Shown: positions 43,968 to 52,608 of the stretch, piece after piece
How the letters are laid out: each line of letters opens with the position of its first letter
Numbering within the stretch: the first letter of the stretch is position 1
The notes under the pieces: generated by a model
Databases searched by the model: none
Told to the model about the DNA's origin: nothing
Seen by the model: only the letters and a program-made list of their open reading frames with translations
Source: Streptomyces sp. NBC_01304
GTDB lineage: Bacteria; Actinomycetota; Actinomycetes; Streptomycetales; Streptomycetaceae
Reading direction: 5' to 3'
Length of the DNA stretch: 64,000 nucleotides
Assembly (NCBI RefSeq): GCF_035975855.1
Contig: NZ_CP109055.1
Coordinates: 2,418,001-2,482,000, forward strand
Position numbers and translations under genes: made by a program

Positions 43968-45659
43968 ATGAGCACGGAAACGATCGATCAAACCCAGCCC
44001 GCCGCACCTCCGGACCCACCCGAGGACAACGCCCCGGACCTGACCCTGGTCGGCATCGGCGTGGTCGCCGTACTGGCCGTGGTGGCCTGGGCCGCGCTCG
44101 GCAAGAAGTCGTTCGAGAGTGCCTCGTCCACCGCGCTCGCCTGGGTCCTGGCCAACTTCGCCTGGCTCTTCGTGATCGCCGCCGACATCTTCCTGGTGTT
44201 CTGCGCGGTGATCGCGATCAGCCGGTTCGGCCGGATCCGGCTCGGCCCCGACGACTCCAGGCCGGAGTTCACGAACCTCGCGTGGATCGCGATGATGTTC
44301 AGCGCCGGCATGGGCATCGGCTTGATGTTCTACGGCGTCGGTGAGCCCCTGCAGCACTACCTGACCCCGCCGCCCGGGACCGGCATGGACGAGCGGACGC
44401 CGGGGGCCGCGGGCACGGCCCTGCAGTACTCGTTCTTCCACTGGACGTTCACGCCCTGGGCGATCTACGGCATCGCGGGCCTCGCCCTCGCCTACGCGGG
44501 CTTCCGCAAGGGCCGCGGCAACCGGCTGAGCTCGGTCTTCGTACCGTTGCTCGGCGAGGAGCGGGTGGCGGGCTGGCCGGGCCGGCTGATCGATCTGCTC
44601 GCCATGTTCGCGACGGTCTTCGGCACGGCGACGAGTCTCGGGGTCGGCGCGCTGCAGGTGGCCACGGGCCTGCATCTGACGGCGGGCGTCGAGGACTCCG
44701 TCACGGTCGAGCTGATCATCATCGTCGCCCTCGGCGCCGCGTTCGTGGCCTCGGCCTTCTCGGGGCTGCACAAGGGTGTGAAGTGGCTCAGCACCATCAA
44801 CATCGTGCTGGCCTCGTGCCTGATGCTCTTCGTGTTCGTCCTCGGCCCGACGGTCTACATCCTCGACGCGATCCCGGCGAGCGTCGGCAACTACCTGTTC
44901 CGCCTGATCCCGATGGCGACCCGCACCGGCGCCTTCACCGACAGCTCCTGGCTGGGCAAGTGGACGATCTTCTACTGGGCGTGGTGGATGTCGTGGGCGC
45001 CGTTCGTCGGCACCTTCATCGCGCGGATCTCGCGCGGCCGCACGATCCGTGAGTTCCTCATCGGGGTGCTGCTCGTGCCCAGCGGCGCGACGGTCATCTG
45101 GTTCTGCGTGATGGGCGGCACCGGCATCCGCCTGGACGAGACGGGCAAGGCCGACATGGCGGCCAAGGTGAACGAGGGCCCGGAGGCCTCGCTGTTCGCG
45201 ATGCTGGACGCCCTGCCGATCGGCACGGTCACCTCGTGGGTGGCGATGCTCCTGGTCATGACGTACTTCGTGACGAGCGCCGACTCGGCGTCCCTGGTGA
45301 TGGGTTCGCTGACCAGCCGGGGCGCGCTGCACCCGCGGACCTGGCTGGTCGTCGTCTGGGGCGTGCTGATGGCGGCGGTCGCCGCGGTGCTCCTGGTCGC
45401 GGGCGGCCTGAGCTCGCTGCAGAGCGCGACGATCCTGGTCGCGCTGCCCTTCGTGCTCGTGATGCTGGCCCTGTGCTGGGCCCTGCTGAAGGAGCTGCGC
45501 GAGGACCCGGGCGCGGGCCCGCCCCGCAGCCACGCCCTGCACGGCCTGCGGGACGCGGTGAAGACGATGGTGGGCGACGCGGTCTCCGAGCAGGGTTCGC
45601 CGGTACGTCACCACCGGTTGCGGCGCATCGTGAAGTCGCGCACCCAGGACGAGGACTGA
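43968..45659 (+). CDS. BCCT-family (betaine/choline/carnitine) transporter
   Basis: A 563-residue secondary transporter with 12 helices. The family core is seen in MMFSAGMGIGLMFYGVGEPLQHYLTPP, then YSFFHWTFTPWAIYGIAGLALAY, KWTIFYWAWWMSWAPFVGTFIARISRGRTIREF and TYFVTSADSASLVMG. The Trp-rich box is the ligand cage for quaternary ammonium compounds. It is probably for osmoprotectant uptake. The C-terminal cytoplasmic tail of about 60 residues is short, so strong osmosensing of the BetP type is less likely. ATG 43968 is preceded by GTGGGG. Confidence 0.92.
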   Translation: MSTETIDQTQPAAPPDPPEDNAPDLTLVGIGVVAVLAVVAWAALGKKSFESASSTALAWVLANFAWLFVIAADIFLVFCAVIAISRFGRIRLGPDDSRPEFTNLAWIAMMFSAGMGIGLMFYGVGEPLQHYLTPPPGTGMDERTPGAAGTALQYSFFHWTFTPWAIYGIAGLALAYAGFRKGRGNRLSSVFVPLLGEERVAGWPGRLIDLLAMFATVFGTATSLGVGALQVATGLHLTAGVEDSVTVELIIIVALGAAFVASAFSGLHKGVKWLSTINIVLASCLMLFVFVLGPTVYILDAIPASVGNYLFRLIPMATRTGAFTDSSWLGKWTIFYWAWWMSWAPFVGTFIARISRGRTIREFLIGVLLVPSGATVIWFCVMGGTGIRLDETGKADMAAKVNEGPEASLFAMLDALPIGTVTSWVAMLLVMTYFVTSADSASLVMGSLTSRGALHPRTWLVVVWGVLMAAVAAVLLVAGGLSSLQSATILVALPFVLVMLALCWALLKELREDPGAGPPRSHALHGLRDAVKTMVGDAVSEQGSPVRHHRLRRIVKSRTQDED

Positions 45660-45690
45660 CCGCACCTGACGGCCGGGCATCGGTTGAACG

Positions 45691-45825
45691 ATGTTCGCGG
45701 CCGCGCTGATCCCGGCGGCGTTCACCACGGACACGGCGAACGCCGCCCTGACGCAGACGCTCGCCGGGGCGTGGATCGGTGAACTGGCGGCGCGGACCGT
45801 ACGGTTGGCGACGCTCTCCGGGTGA
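45691..45825 (+). pseudogene. Short frame, possible C-terminal relic of a TetR-type regulator
   Basis: A 44-codon frame (MFAAALIPAAFTTDTAN then ALTQTLAGAWIGELAARTV) has Streptomyces-like codon use but a stop codon two codons upstream of its ATG. The sequence looks like a terminal helix pair of a ligand-binding domain, such as the end of a TetR protein next to a choline/betaine transporter. Too little is left to be sure; it could also be chance. Confidence 0.3.
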
Positions 45826-45862
45826 TCCGGACGAGCTGTCCGCAGCGATTACGCTGCCCTGC

Positions 45863-46351
45863 GTGACCACTCTCGACTACGCCACGTACATCGCCGGCCT
45901 GCCCAAGATCCTCGCCGGTGCCGCCATGCTCTTCCGCGACGGCGAGGGCCGCGTGCTGATCCTCGACCCCAACTACCGCGAGGGCCTGGCCCTGCCCGGC
46001 GGAACCATCGAGTCGGACGACGAGGAGACGCCCCGCGAGGCCGCCCGGCGCGAGACCCTGGAGGAGATCGGCCTGGACGTGGCGCCGGGCCGGCTGCTCG
46101 CGATCGACTGGGTGCCTGGGCCGGACCGGCCGCCGATCGCCGCCTATCTGTACGACGGCGGGGTGCTCACGCAGGAGCAGCTCGACGCGATCGTGCTGCA
46201 GGAGGAGGAACTGGACTCCTGGCAGCTGGTCACGGTCAAGGAACTCGACGGGTATGGTCCCCCGCGCACGGTCGCCAGGATCCGGGCCGCCCTGGCCGCG
46301 CTGGAGGCGGGCACGGGGCCGGCCGAGCTGGTGAACGGGGAGCGGGTCTAG
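45863..46351 (+). CDS. NUDIX hydrolase
   Basis: A 162-residue protein. The NUDIX box is LPGGTIESDDEETPREAARRE followed at once by TLEEIGLD, containing the REx(2)EExG core; a two-residue insertion precedes it. The rest resembles small ADP-ribose or (d)NTP pyrophosphatases. The start is GTG 45863. The neighbouring sirtuin and the nearby macro protein both deal with ADP-ribose derivatives, so an ADP-ribose substrate is attractive but unproven. Confidence 0.88.
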   Translation: MTTLDYATYIAGLPKILAGAAMLFRDGEGRVLILDPNYREGLALPGGTIESDDEETPREAARRETLEEIGLDVAPGRLLAIDWVPGPDRPPIAAYLYDGGVLTQEQLDAIVLQEEELDSWQLVTVKELDGYGPPRTVARIRAALAALEAGTGPAELVNGERV

Positions 46352-46455
46352 GGGACTTGGGCCCGGGTCGGCAGGTAGACGTCCGGCCCGGTGCCTCGTT
46401 CGCCCGGACCCAAATGCGCTGGCCGGGGCCGAGGGTGGCTGCGTACGCTCGCTGC

Positions 46456-47175
46456 ATGACCATGGTCGCCATCCTCAGCGGCGCCGGGATCTCCACCGAC
46501 TCCGGCATCCCCGACTACCGCGGGCCGAACGGCCTGTGGCGACGCGATCCCGAGGCCGAGAAGCTCGTCACGTACGAGTACTACATGGCCGATCCGGAGA
46601 TCCGCCGCCGCTCCTGGCAGATGCGGCGCACCAGCGCGACCTGGAGCGCCGAGCCGAATGTCGCGCACGAGGCCATCGCCGCCTTCGAGCGCGCCGGGAA
46701 CCCGGTGCGGGTCATCACACAGAACGTCGACGGGCTGCACCAGCTGGCCGGCGTCTCCGCCCGCAAGGTCCATGAACTGCACGGCACCGCGCGGTCGGTG
46801 GTGTGCACCCGGTGCCATGCCCGTACGTCGATGGCGGACGCGCTGGTCCGGGTCGAGGCGGGCGAGGCCGATCCCTCATGCCTGACCTGCGGCGGGATCC
46901 TGAAGTCGGCGACCGTCATGTTCGGCGAGGGCCTCGACCCCGTCGTGCTCGGCGAGGCGATGGGGATCGCCAAGGCCTGTGAGGTCTTCGTGGCGGTCGG
47001 TACGACGCTGCAGGTGCAGCCCGCAGCCTCGCTGGCCGGGATCGCCGCCGAGCACGGGGCCCGCCTGATCATCGTGAACGCCGAGCCGACGCCGTACGAC
47101 GGGCTGGCGCACGAGGTGATCCGCGAGCCGATCGGGACCGCGCTGCCGGCGCTGCTCGAACGGCTGGCGGGCTGA
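46456..47175 (+). CDS. Sir2-family NAD-dependent protein deacetylase
   Basis: A 239-residue class III sirtuin. It has the NAD loop ILSGAGISTDSGIPDYRG (7-23), TQNVDGLHQLAG (89-99), the catalytic His109 in HELHGT, and zinc cysteines Cys117, Cys120, Cys142 and Cys145. VGTTLQVQPAA and IIVNAEPTPYD complete the Rossmann fold. It removes acyl groups from lysines and releases O-acetyl-ADP-ribose. The first Met codon of the family start is ATG 46456. The stop codon is one base away from that of the convergent gene at 47177. Confidence 0.93.
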   Translation: MTMVAILSGAGISTDSGIPDYRGPNGLWRRDPEAEKLVTYEYYMADPEIRRRSWQMRRTSATWSAEPNVAHEAIAAFERAGNPVRVITQNVDGLHQLAGVSARKVHELHGTARSVVCTRCHARTSMADALVRVEAGEADPSCLTCGGILKSATVMFGEGLDPVVLGEAMGIAKACEVFVAVGTTLQVQPAASLAGIAAEHGARLIIVNAEPTPYDGLAHEVIREPIGTALPALLERLAG

Positions 47176-47176
47176 C

Positions 47177-47872
47177 CTACGGCAGCTTGTCCCAGGCGTG
47201 CCCCAGCGCGCCGTCGTGGCTGCGCACCAGCGCGACCAGGGCGGCGATCGCGCGCGGGTCCAGCTGTTCGTCGTGGACGTGGAGCCGGAAGCCGGACCCG
47301 CCGCTCTGCCAGTCGAGGGCGACCCGGCCGTTCCGGCGCCATTTCGTGCGGCGCGGCATCCGGGCCACATCGCCGTCCCCGCCGATCATCGCGGCGACAC
47401 CGATGGCCAGTTGGACGGGCGAGATCAGCCACCACACGCACCACCAGAAGGGGTTGCCCTTGCGGCCGGCGAACGGTGCCTGGCCCGCCTGCTGCACGGT
47501 CCAGCGGGTGCGCACGGCGCCGCGCAGGGCCGGTTCGCGCCCGATCAGCGCGACCGGTTCGCCGCTCGCGCCGAGTACTTCGTACGTCGCCGACGCGCCC
47601 TTGGCCGCGGACTTGGTGGTGACGTACGCGAAGGGCTGTCCGCGGTGGGCGTCGAACCAGAGCGCGAAGGTCCGGACGCCCTGCTTGCGGGCCTGTTTGT
47701 ACGCGGCGACGCCGCCGGGCGGCAGGGCCCGTTCCAGGTAGGCGAGGGGCGCGGCGCCGTCGGGGTGGGTCCGCAGATCCTCTTCGTCGACGAGGATCCG
47801 GAGCAGGGGCTCGCCGCCCGGCTGCGGCCTTGACCGCCACCCCGATTCGTCCAGCCATACGACCTTTGACAC
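47177..47872 (-). CDS. Conserved hypothetical protein with a membrane hairpin
   Basis: A 231-residue protein not assigned to a family. The N-terminal half (VVWLDESGWRSRPQPGG...) looks globular; about residues 140-165 (FWWCVWWLISPVQLAIGVAAMIGG) form one or two hydrophobic segments; the C-terminus has a compact domain (VALDWQSGGSGFRLHVHDEQLDPR). The start is GTG 47872 with GAAGGGCAAGG before it; ATG codons further upstream lead into unconserved sequence. It is convergent with the sirtuin gene and upstream of ogt on the same strand. Confidence 0.7.
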   Translation of the reverse strand: MSKVVWLDESGWRSRPQPGGEPLLRILVDEEDLRTHPDGAAPLAYLERALPPGGVAAYKQARKQGVRTFALWFDAHRGQPFAYVTTKSAAKGASATYEVLGASGEPVALIGREPALRGAVRTRWTVQQAGQAPFAGRKGNPFWWCVWWLISPVQLAIGVAAMIGGDGDVARMPRRTKWRRNGRVALDWQSGGSGFRLHVHDEQLDPRAIAALVALVRSHDGALGHAWDKLP

Positions 47873-47915
47873 GCCTTGCCCTTCCCCCGTGTCTCCCCTG
47901 TACCTGGCGACGACC

Positions 47916-48419
47916 CTAGAACAGCGCCTGCTCCGCCTCCGCCCCGCCCTCGAACTCCAGGAGGCGCTGCTTGCGGTCGAGGCCGCCGCCATAGCCGGTG
48001 AGGCTGCCGTTGGCGCCGACGACGCGGTGGCAGGGGACGATGATGCCGATCGGGTTCTTGCCGTTGGCGAGGCCGACCGCGCGGGACGCGGCCGGGTTGC
48101 CGAGGGCCTCGGCGAGTTCGCCGTACGACCGGGTCTCGCCGTACGGGATCTTCCGGAGCTCGGCCCAGACGCTGCGCTGGAAGTCCGTGCCGTGCAGGTG
48201 CAGGGGCAGGTCGAAGTCGGTCAACTCGCCCTTGAAGTAGGCCTCCAGCTGCTGGATGACGTGTGAGAAGGGCTCGTCGTCAAGGACGCCAAAGGTCTCC
48301 TCGGCAGGGCGGTGGCGCTGGTCGGTCATGTAGAGGCCGGAGAGGACGCCGTCGGTGGCGACGAGGGTGAGCGGGCCGTAGGGGCTGTCGATCACCATGT
48401 GCTGCTTGTTCTGGGCCAT
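47916..48419 (-). CDS. ogt: Methylated-DNA-protein-cysteine S-methyltransferase
   Basis: A 167-residue suicide DNA repair protein that takes methyl groups from O6-methylguanine. The active Cys130 lies in IIVPCHRVVGANG, preceded by the DNA-binding helix-turn-helix with GETRSYGELAEALGNPAASRAVGLANGKN in parts. The N-terminal ribonuclease-like domain is short, as in Ogt. It begins 21 bases after the ada-alkA gene and is probably co-transcribed with it. Confidence 0.95.
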   Translation of the reverse strand: MAQNKQHMVIDSPYGPLTLVATDGVLSGLYMTDQRHRPAEETFGVLDDEPFSHVIQQLEAYFKGELTDFDLPLHLHGTDFQRSVWAELRKIPYGETRSYGELAEALGNPAASRAVGLANGKNPIGIIVPCHRVVGANGSLTGYGGGLDRKQRLLEFEGGAEAEQALF

Positions 48420-48440
48420 GTGTGTGGCTCCTTACACGGG

Positions 48441-49916
48441 TTACGCGGGAAGGTGGTTGATGGGGTGGTCGTCCGTCGCCCACAGGTATTGGACGGCGTA
48501 CGCCCGCCACGGCTGCCAGGCCGCGGCCCGCGCGGTGAGCGCCGCCGGGGTCGACGGCAGGCCGAGGTCGGCCGCCGCCCGCCGGATCCCCAGGTCGGAG
48601 GGGAGGAACGCGTCCGGGTCGCCGAGCGCCCGCATGGCGATCACTTCGACGGTCCAGGGCCCGAACCCGGGCAGTGCGTTGAGCTTGGCGCGTGCCTCGT
48701 CCCAGTCGCGTTCGACGCCCAAGTCGAGGGTTCCGTCCGCCAGTTGGCCGACCAGCGTGGTCAGGGTGGTGCGGCGGCTGCGCGGCAGGGCGAGCGACTC
48801 GGGGTCGAGCGCGGCCAGCGCCTGCGGCGAGGGGAAGAGGTGGGTGAGGCCGCCCTCGGGGTCGTCGATCTCCTCGCCGTGCGCGGTGACCAGGCGGGCC
48901 GCGTGGGTGCGGGCGGCGGCCGTGGAGACCTGCTGGCCCAGGACGGCGCGTACCGCGAACTCCGCCTCGTCCACCGTGCGCGGCACGCGGCGGCCCGGGG
49001 CCTTCGCGACGAGGGGCGCGAGCAGCGGGTCGGCGCTGAGCTGTTCGTCCACGGCGACCGGGTCGGCGTCGAGGTCGAGCATGCGGCGGCAGCGGCTGAT
49101 GGCGACGGTGAGGTCGCGCTGGTCGGTGAGGGCGAGGCGGCAGGCGATGTGGTCGGGGTTCGGGGTGAGGGCGACGACGCCGTGTCCGTACGGGAGGCGG
49201 AGCGTGCGGCGGTAGGCGCCCTCGCGCCACTCCTCCACGCCGGGTACGGCGGTGGCGGCGAGGTGGCCGAAGAGGTTGTCGGGGTTGAGGGGGGCGCGGA
49301 ACGGGAGGCGGAGGCTCAGGACGCCGGGGGTCCGCTCGGCGGTGCGCAGGCCGCGGGCGGCGCGGGTGCGCAGGTCGCCCGGGGTGAGGGCGAAGACCTC
49401 GCGGACCGTGTCGTTGAAGGTGCGGATCGAGGCGAATCCGGCGGCGAACGCGATCTCCGCCATGGGCAGTTCGGTGGTCTCGATCAGCAGCCGAGCGGTC
49501 TGCGCGCGCTGGGCGCGGGCCAGGGCGAGCGGACCCGCGCCGAGCTCGGCGAGCAGCTGCCGCTCGATCTGCCGGGTGCTGTAGCCGAGCCGGGCGGCCA
49601 GGCCCGGCACGCCCTCGCGGTCGACGATGCCGTCGCCGATGAGGCGCATGGCGCGGGCCACGAGGTCGGCGCGGTGGTTCCACTCCGGGGAGCCGGGGCT
49701 GGTGTCGGGGCGGCAGCGCTTGCAGGCACGGAATCCGGCCTGCTGGCAGGCGGCCGCGCTCGGATAGAAGCGCATGTTCTCGGGCTTGGGCGGCACGACC
49801 GGACAGCTGGGGCGGCAGTAGATCTTCGTGCTCGTGACCGCGGTGAAGAACCAGCCGTCGAAGCGTGCGTCCTTGGACTGGACGGCGCGTACGCAGCTCT
49901 CGGTGTCGGTGTGCAT
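48441..49916 (-). CDS. Ada-AlkA fusion: methyl-phosphotriester sensor, AraC HTH and 3-methyladenine glycosylase
   Basis: A 491-residue fusion. The N-terminal Ada zinc domain has Cys34, Cys38, Cys65 and Cys68 (YCRPSC and ACKRC); Cys34 is the expected methyl acceptor. An AraC helix-turn-helix follows (about 85-185), with AEIAFAAGFASIRTFNDTVREVF. The C-terminal half is AlkA-like, with the helix-hairpin-helix LPGFGPWTVEVIAMRALGDPDAFLPSD and its catalytic Asp. The protein should sense alkyl damage, activate genes and excise methylated bases. It lacks the C-terminal Ada methyltransferase, which is supplied separately by ogt 21 bases downstream. ATG 49916. Confidence 0.94.
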   Translation of the reverse strand: MHTDTESCVRAVQSKDARFDGWFFTAVTSTKIYCRPSCPVVPPKPENMRFYPSAAACQQAGFRACKRCRPDTSPGSPEWNHRADLVARAMRLIGDGIVDREGVPGLAARLGYSTRQIERQLLAELGAGPLALARAQRAQTARLLIETTELPMAEIAFAAGFASIRTFNDTVREVFALTPGDLRTRAARGLRTAERTPGVLSLRLPFRAPLNPDNLFGHLAATAVPGVEEWREGAYRRTLRLPYGHGVVALTPNPDHIACRLALTDQRDLTVAISRCRRMLDLDADPVAVDEQLSADPLLAPLVAKAPGRRVPRTVDEAEFAVRAVLGQQVSTAAARTHAARLVTAHGEEIDDPEGGLTHLFPSPQALAALDPESLALPRSRRTTLTTLVGQLADGTLDLGVERDWDEARAKLNALPGFGPWTVEVIAMRALGDPDAFLPSDLGIRRAAADLGLPSTPAALTARAAAWQPWRAYAVQYLWATDDHPINHLPA

Positions 49917-50076
49917 GGATATAGCTTCGCCCAAGGTCAGGGGGATGGCTGGCGAGAATCCGACATCAACCTCGGGGCGCGGTGGCGGGGCTGGGCGAGG
50001 TCCGCGCAGAGCGCGAACACCTCGGGGCCGCGCGAGGTGCACGCCGACCGCGGCGCCTCGGGCCCCGGCGTGGGGC

Positions 50077-50592
50077 CTACGCGAGATCCGCGCAAGCCGC
50101 GAAGGCCTCGTACGCCCGCTCGTCGAAGAGCACGAACCCCACCTCCTCGACCTCCGTACGCGCGCCGCGCACCGTGTCCAGCGCGACCCGGGCGGCCTCG
50201 TCGAGCGGCCAGCGGTACACCCCGGTGGAGATCGCCGGGAAGGCGACCGTGCGCGCCCCCAACTCGTCGGCCACGCGCAGGGATTCGCGGTAGCAGGAGG
50301 CGAGCCGCTCCGGGTCGCTGCCGGGGCCCTGCCATACCGGGCCGACCGTGTGGATCACCCATCGCGCGTCGAGCCGCCCCGCCGTGGTGGCCACGGCGCG
50401 ACCGGTGGGCAGGCCCTTGCCGTAGTGGCCGGCGCGCAGCTTGCGGCAGGCGGCGAGGATCTCGGGGCCGCCGCGCCGGTGGATGGCTCCGTCCACGCCT
50501 CCGCCGCCCAGGAGGGACGAGTTGGCGGCGTTGACGAGCGCGTCGGCGGACTGCTCGGTGATGTCGCCCCGGACGAGGGTGATGGTCGTCAT
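50077..50592 (-). CDS. Macro-domain O-acetyl-ADP-ribose deacetylase
   Basis: A 171-residue single macro domain of the YmdB type: VRGDITEQSADALVNAANSSLLGGGGVDGAIHRRGG, then KGLPTGRAVATTAGRL, VIHTVGPVW and AFPAISTGVYRWPLDEAARVAL. It hydrolyses O-acetyl-ADP-ribose and may remove mono-ADP-ribose from proteins. Such O-acetyl-ADP-ribose is the by-product of the sirtuin encoded 3 kb away. ATG 50592 opens the domain. A degenerate copy of its last 30 bases lies downstream at about 49995-50024. Confidence 0.93.
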   Translation of the reverse strand: MTTITLVRGDITEQSADALVNAANSSLLGGGGVDGAIHRRGGPEILAACRKLRAGHYGKGLPTGRAVATTAGRLDARWVIHTVGPVWQGPGSDPERLASCYRESLRVADELGARTVAFPAISTGVYRWPLDEAARVALDTVRGARTEVEEVGFVLFDERAYEAFAACADLA

Positions 50593-50809
50593 CCCGGCAT
50601 CGTACAAACCCTTCCGCTTGCCTCTTTTGAGCGATACAAGTCACGGAAACAGGACAGGAGCCGCGCCGGATGGAGCGCGGGACTGTCGAACTTGGGCAAG
50701 TTCCTCTGGAATGTGCCACTCCCCTATTCCGGCCACCATGCCTGCATAGCCTCCTCGTCACCCCGGCGCGAGATGTGCGCCAACCGGCGGTGCAGGGAGG
50801 GGATTTCGG
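50593..50809. promoter_or_regulatory. Divergent promoter region with inverted repeat GAACTTG-GG-CAAGTTC
   Basis: The spacer between the macro gene and the first roadblock gene holds a perfect 16-bp inverted repeat at 50688-50703, about 107 bases upstream of the GTG at 50810. It is the best operator candidate for the roadblock/PATAN operon. GGAGGGG close to 50800 is the ribosome-binding site. No gene fits in between. Confidence 0.5.
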
Positions 50810-51256
50810 GTGCCCGGGATCGATGTGAGTCTGCTCGAAGCGATCAGCGTGCCCGGCGCGCGGGGCGCCGCGCTGGTCGACTGGACCTGCGGCTTCGCCC
50901 TGCACTGTGCCGGTGAGTCGCCCGGCGGGGACCCCGAGACGGCTGCCGCGCGGACGGCGGAGCTGGCCAGGCTGGTGATGGAGTCCGGCGCGTTCGATCC
51001 GGGCGGTGCCCGGATACCCGCCGGTCCGGAAGCCCCCGAGCGCACGGACGATGCCCCCGACGCGGACGCGGACCCCGCGTACCCGGTCGAGGACCTGATC
51101 ATCACCACCCGCGACGGCTACCACCTCATACGCTTCGTCGAAGGCACCCTCGACAGCAGCGTGTTCCTGCACCTGTGGCTGGACCGCGACGCCGGCAATC
51201 TCGCGCTCGCCCGGCTGCGCCTGCAGGACCTGACCAGACGGCTGGTCCTGCAGTGA
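50810..51256 (+). CDS. Roadblock/LC7-like protein with acidic insert
   Basis: A 148-residue protein related to the LC7 protein at 52609: here IDVSLLEAISVPGARGAALVDWTCGFAL and DLIITTRDGYHLIRFVEGTLDSSVFLHLWLDRDAGNLALARLRL, there the equivalent strands and helices. An insert of about 30 residues rich in Glu, Asp and Pro (about 67-95) separates the two halves. Roadblock proteins are small alpha/beta folds that bind small GTPases or each other. GTG 50810 follows AGGGAGGGG. Its stop overlaps the next start (GTGA). No GTPase is encoded nearby. Confidence 0.7.
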   Translation: MPGIDVSLLEAISVPGARGAALVDWTCGFALHCAGESPGGDPETAAARTAELARLVMESGAFDPGGARIPAGPEAPERTDDAPDADADPAYPVEDLIITTRDGYHLIRFVEGTLDSSVFLHLWLDRDAGNLALARLRLQDLTRRLVLQ

Positions 51257-52083
51257 GAACCACGTCGCCCGCGGCGGCGACCACCCTGCCCGTCCGCTCC
51301 ACCATGCTGCTGCGCCTGGCCGCGGAGCGCGCCACCGGAGCGCTGCAGCGGGAGCCGGGCACGCTCCATCTCGTCGACGGGCAGGTGGTGCACGCCGAGA
51401 GCCCGCGCTCCCCCGGCCTCGACACCCTCCTGATCGCGCAGGGCCGCCTCTCGCAGGCGGACTGGGACGAGGCACGGGCCGGCGCCGGCGATCCGCACCG
51501 CGCGGCCGAGCACCTGGTCAAGAACGGCCGGCTGTCCCTCGGGGAGCTCGAACTGTGCCGTCTGAGCGCGCTGTTCGACGCCGCGTACTTCGCACTGGCC
51601 CCGCACGGCGGGCCGACCCGGTTCCGGCACGGCACGGCCCGCGCCGGCGACCGGCCGTGGTCCGTCGCCGTGCAGCGGGTCATCGGTGAATCGCTGCGCC
51701 GCAGACGGCTGTTGGACGGCCTGTGGCCGGGCCCGCACCTCGACGACCGGCCGCTGGTGCGCCGCCCACCGGCGGCCGGACAGTGCGTCCCCGGGCGACT
51801 GCGCGCCGTCCTGGCGCTGGCCGACGGATCGCGTACGCCCACCGACATCGCCGGCGCACTGGGCAGGCCTGCCTTCCACGTGCTCCTCGAGGTGCGGCGC
51901 CTCGCCGTCGCCGGGCTGATCGACCCCTGTCTGCCGCCCGATCCCCCGACCGGCCGCGGCGATCCCCCCAGCCGGTCGCTGACGGCCCGCCCCCGGGCGC
52001 CGGACCTCGTGCCGGACGACGTGTACGCCCCCGACATCGCCCTGCTGCGGCGTGTCCGCGACGCCCTGGAGGCCCGTCTTTGA
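51253..52083 (+). CDS. PATAN (DUF4388) domain plus winged-helix protein
   Basis: A 276-residue protein. Residues about 15-120 form a PATAN/DUF4388 domain: TGALQREPGTLHLVDGQVVHAESPRSPGLDTLLIAQGRLSQADWDEA and its inserted helices. Residues about 180-225 look like a winged helix (LRAVLALADGSRTPTDIAGALGRPAFHVLLEVRRLAVAGLI). It has a paralogue on the other strand at 53968-54939 with the same order of domains. PATAN was described from the cyanobacterial regulator PatA and is linked to signalling. The GTG start at 51253 overlaps the stop of the roadblock gene before it. Confidence 0.8.
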   Translation: MRTTSPAAATTLPVRSTMLLRLAAERATGALQREPGTLHLVDGQVVHAESPRSPGLDTLLIAQGRLSQADWDEARAGAGDPHRAAEHLVKNGRLSLGELELCRLSALFDAAYFALAPHGGPTRFRHGTARAGDRPWSVAVQRVIGESLRRRRLLDGLWPGPHLDDRPLVRRPPAAGQCVPGRLRAVLALADGSRTPTDIAGALGRPAFHVLLEVRRLAVAGLIDPCLPPDPPTGRGDPPSRSLTARPRAPDLVPDDVYAPDIALLRRVRDALEARL

Positions 52084-52159
52084 AGCCGCAATCGACCGCC
52101 GGGTCCGGGGCTCCCCCATGAGACGCACGATCCGGCGCCGAGCCGAAAGGAGACAAGTC

Positions 52160-52558
52160 ATGGCGGCAGAGGCCGAGTTGACCGGTGAGCTCGGGCGACT
52201 GCGGGCCTGTGTGCCGCAGGTGACCGGCGCGCTCGTCGTGGGCGACGGCGGTCGGGTACTGGCCGAGAGCGTCACCGGCGCCCCCGCGGGCCGCCTCGGC
52301 GCCCGCACCTCGGAGGTGCTCGGGGCGGCCCTGCGGCTGGCCGACGTCGCCGGTCAGGGCGTCGTCGACGAGTTCCTGATGCGCGGCGAGCACGGCTGGG
52401 TGGTCGTCTGCACCGCCGGCTCCAGCGCCGTCCTCGCGCTTGTGACAGAGCCCTGGACCAACGTCGGCCGGCTCCGCTTGGAGGCTCGCCGGTCCAGCGC
52501 CCGTATCGGCGTGCTGATCGACGGCGCGCTCGAACGACTGGAGAACACCCCACCATGA
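52160..52558 (+). CDS. Roadblock/LC7 domain protein
   Basis: A 132-residue single LC7 domain: ELTGELGRLRACVPQVTGALVVGDGGRVLAES, then VDEFLMRGEHGWVVVCTAGSSAVLALVTEPWTNVGRLRLEARR. It is closest in plan to the protein of 53563-53937. ATG 52160 has AAGGAGA at the ideal distance, so the codons before it are not used. Its stop overlaps an upstream alternative start (52555) of the next gene. Such domains usually dimerise and dock on GTPases or sensor proteins. Confidence 0.85.
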   Translation: MAAEAELTGELGRLRACVPQVTGALVVGDGGRVLAESVTGAPAGRLGARTSEVLGAALRLADVAGQGVVDEFLMRGEHGWVVVCTAGSSAVLALVTEPWTNVGRLRLEARRSSARIGVLIDGALERLENTPP

Positions 52559-52608
52559 ATCCTCCCTCCCCCCGCTCCCCGAACAAACGAAGAGGAAGTG
52601 CGACGCCC

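Noticed and set aside
45687..45697. Second LexA box (GAACGATGTTC)
   Set aside because: The spacing between GAAC and GTTC is 3 bases instead of 4, and it overlaps the start of a probable relic frame.
43938..45734. Minus-strand frame of about 600 codons opposite the BCCT transporter
   Set aside because: The plus strand carries all BCCT motifs; the opposite frame is a compositional shadow without domains.
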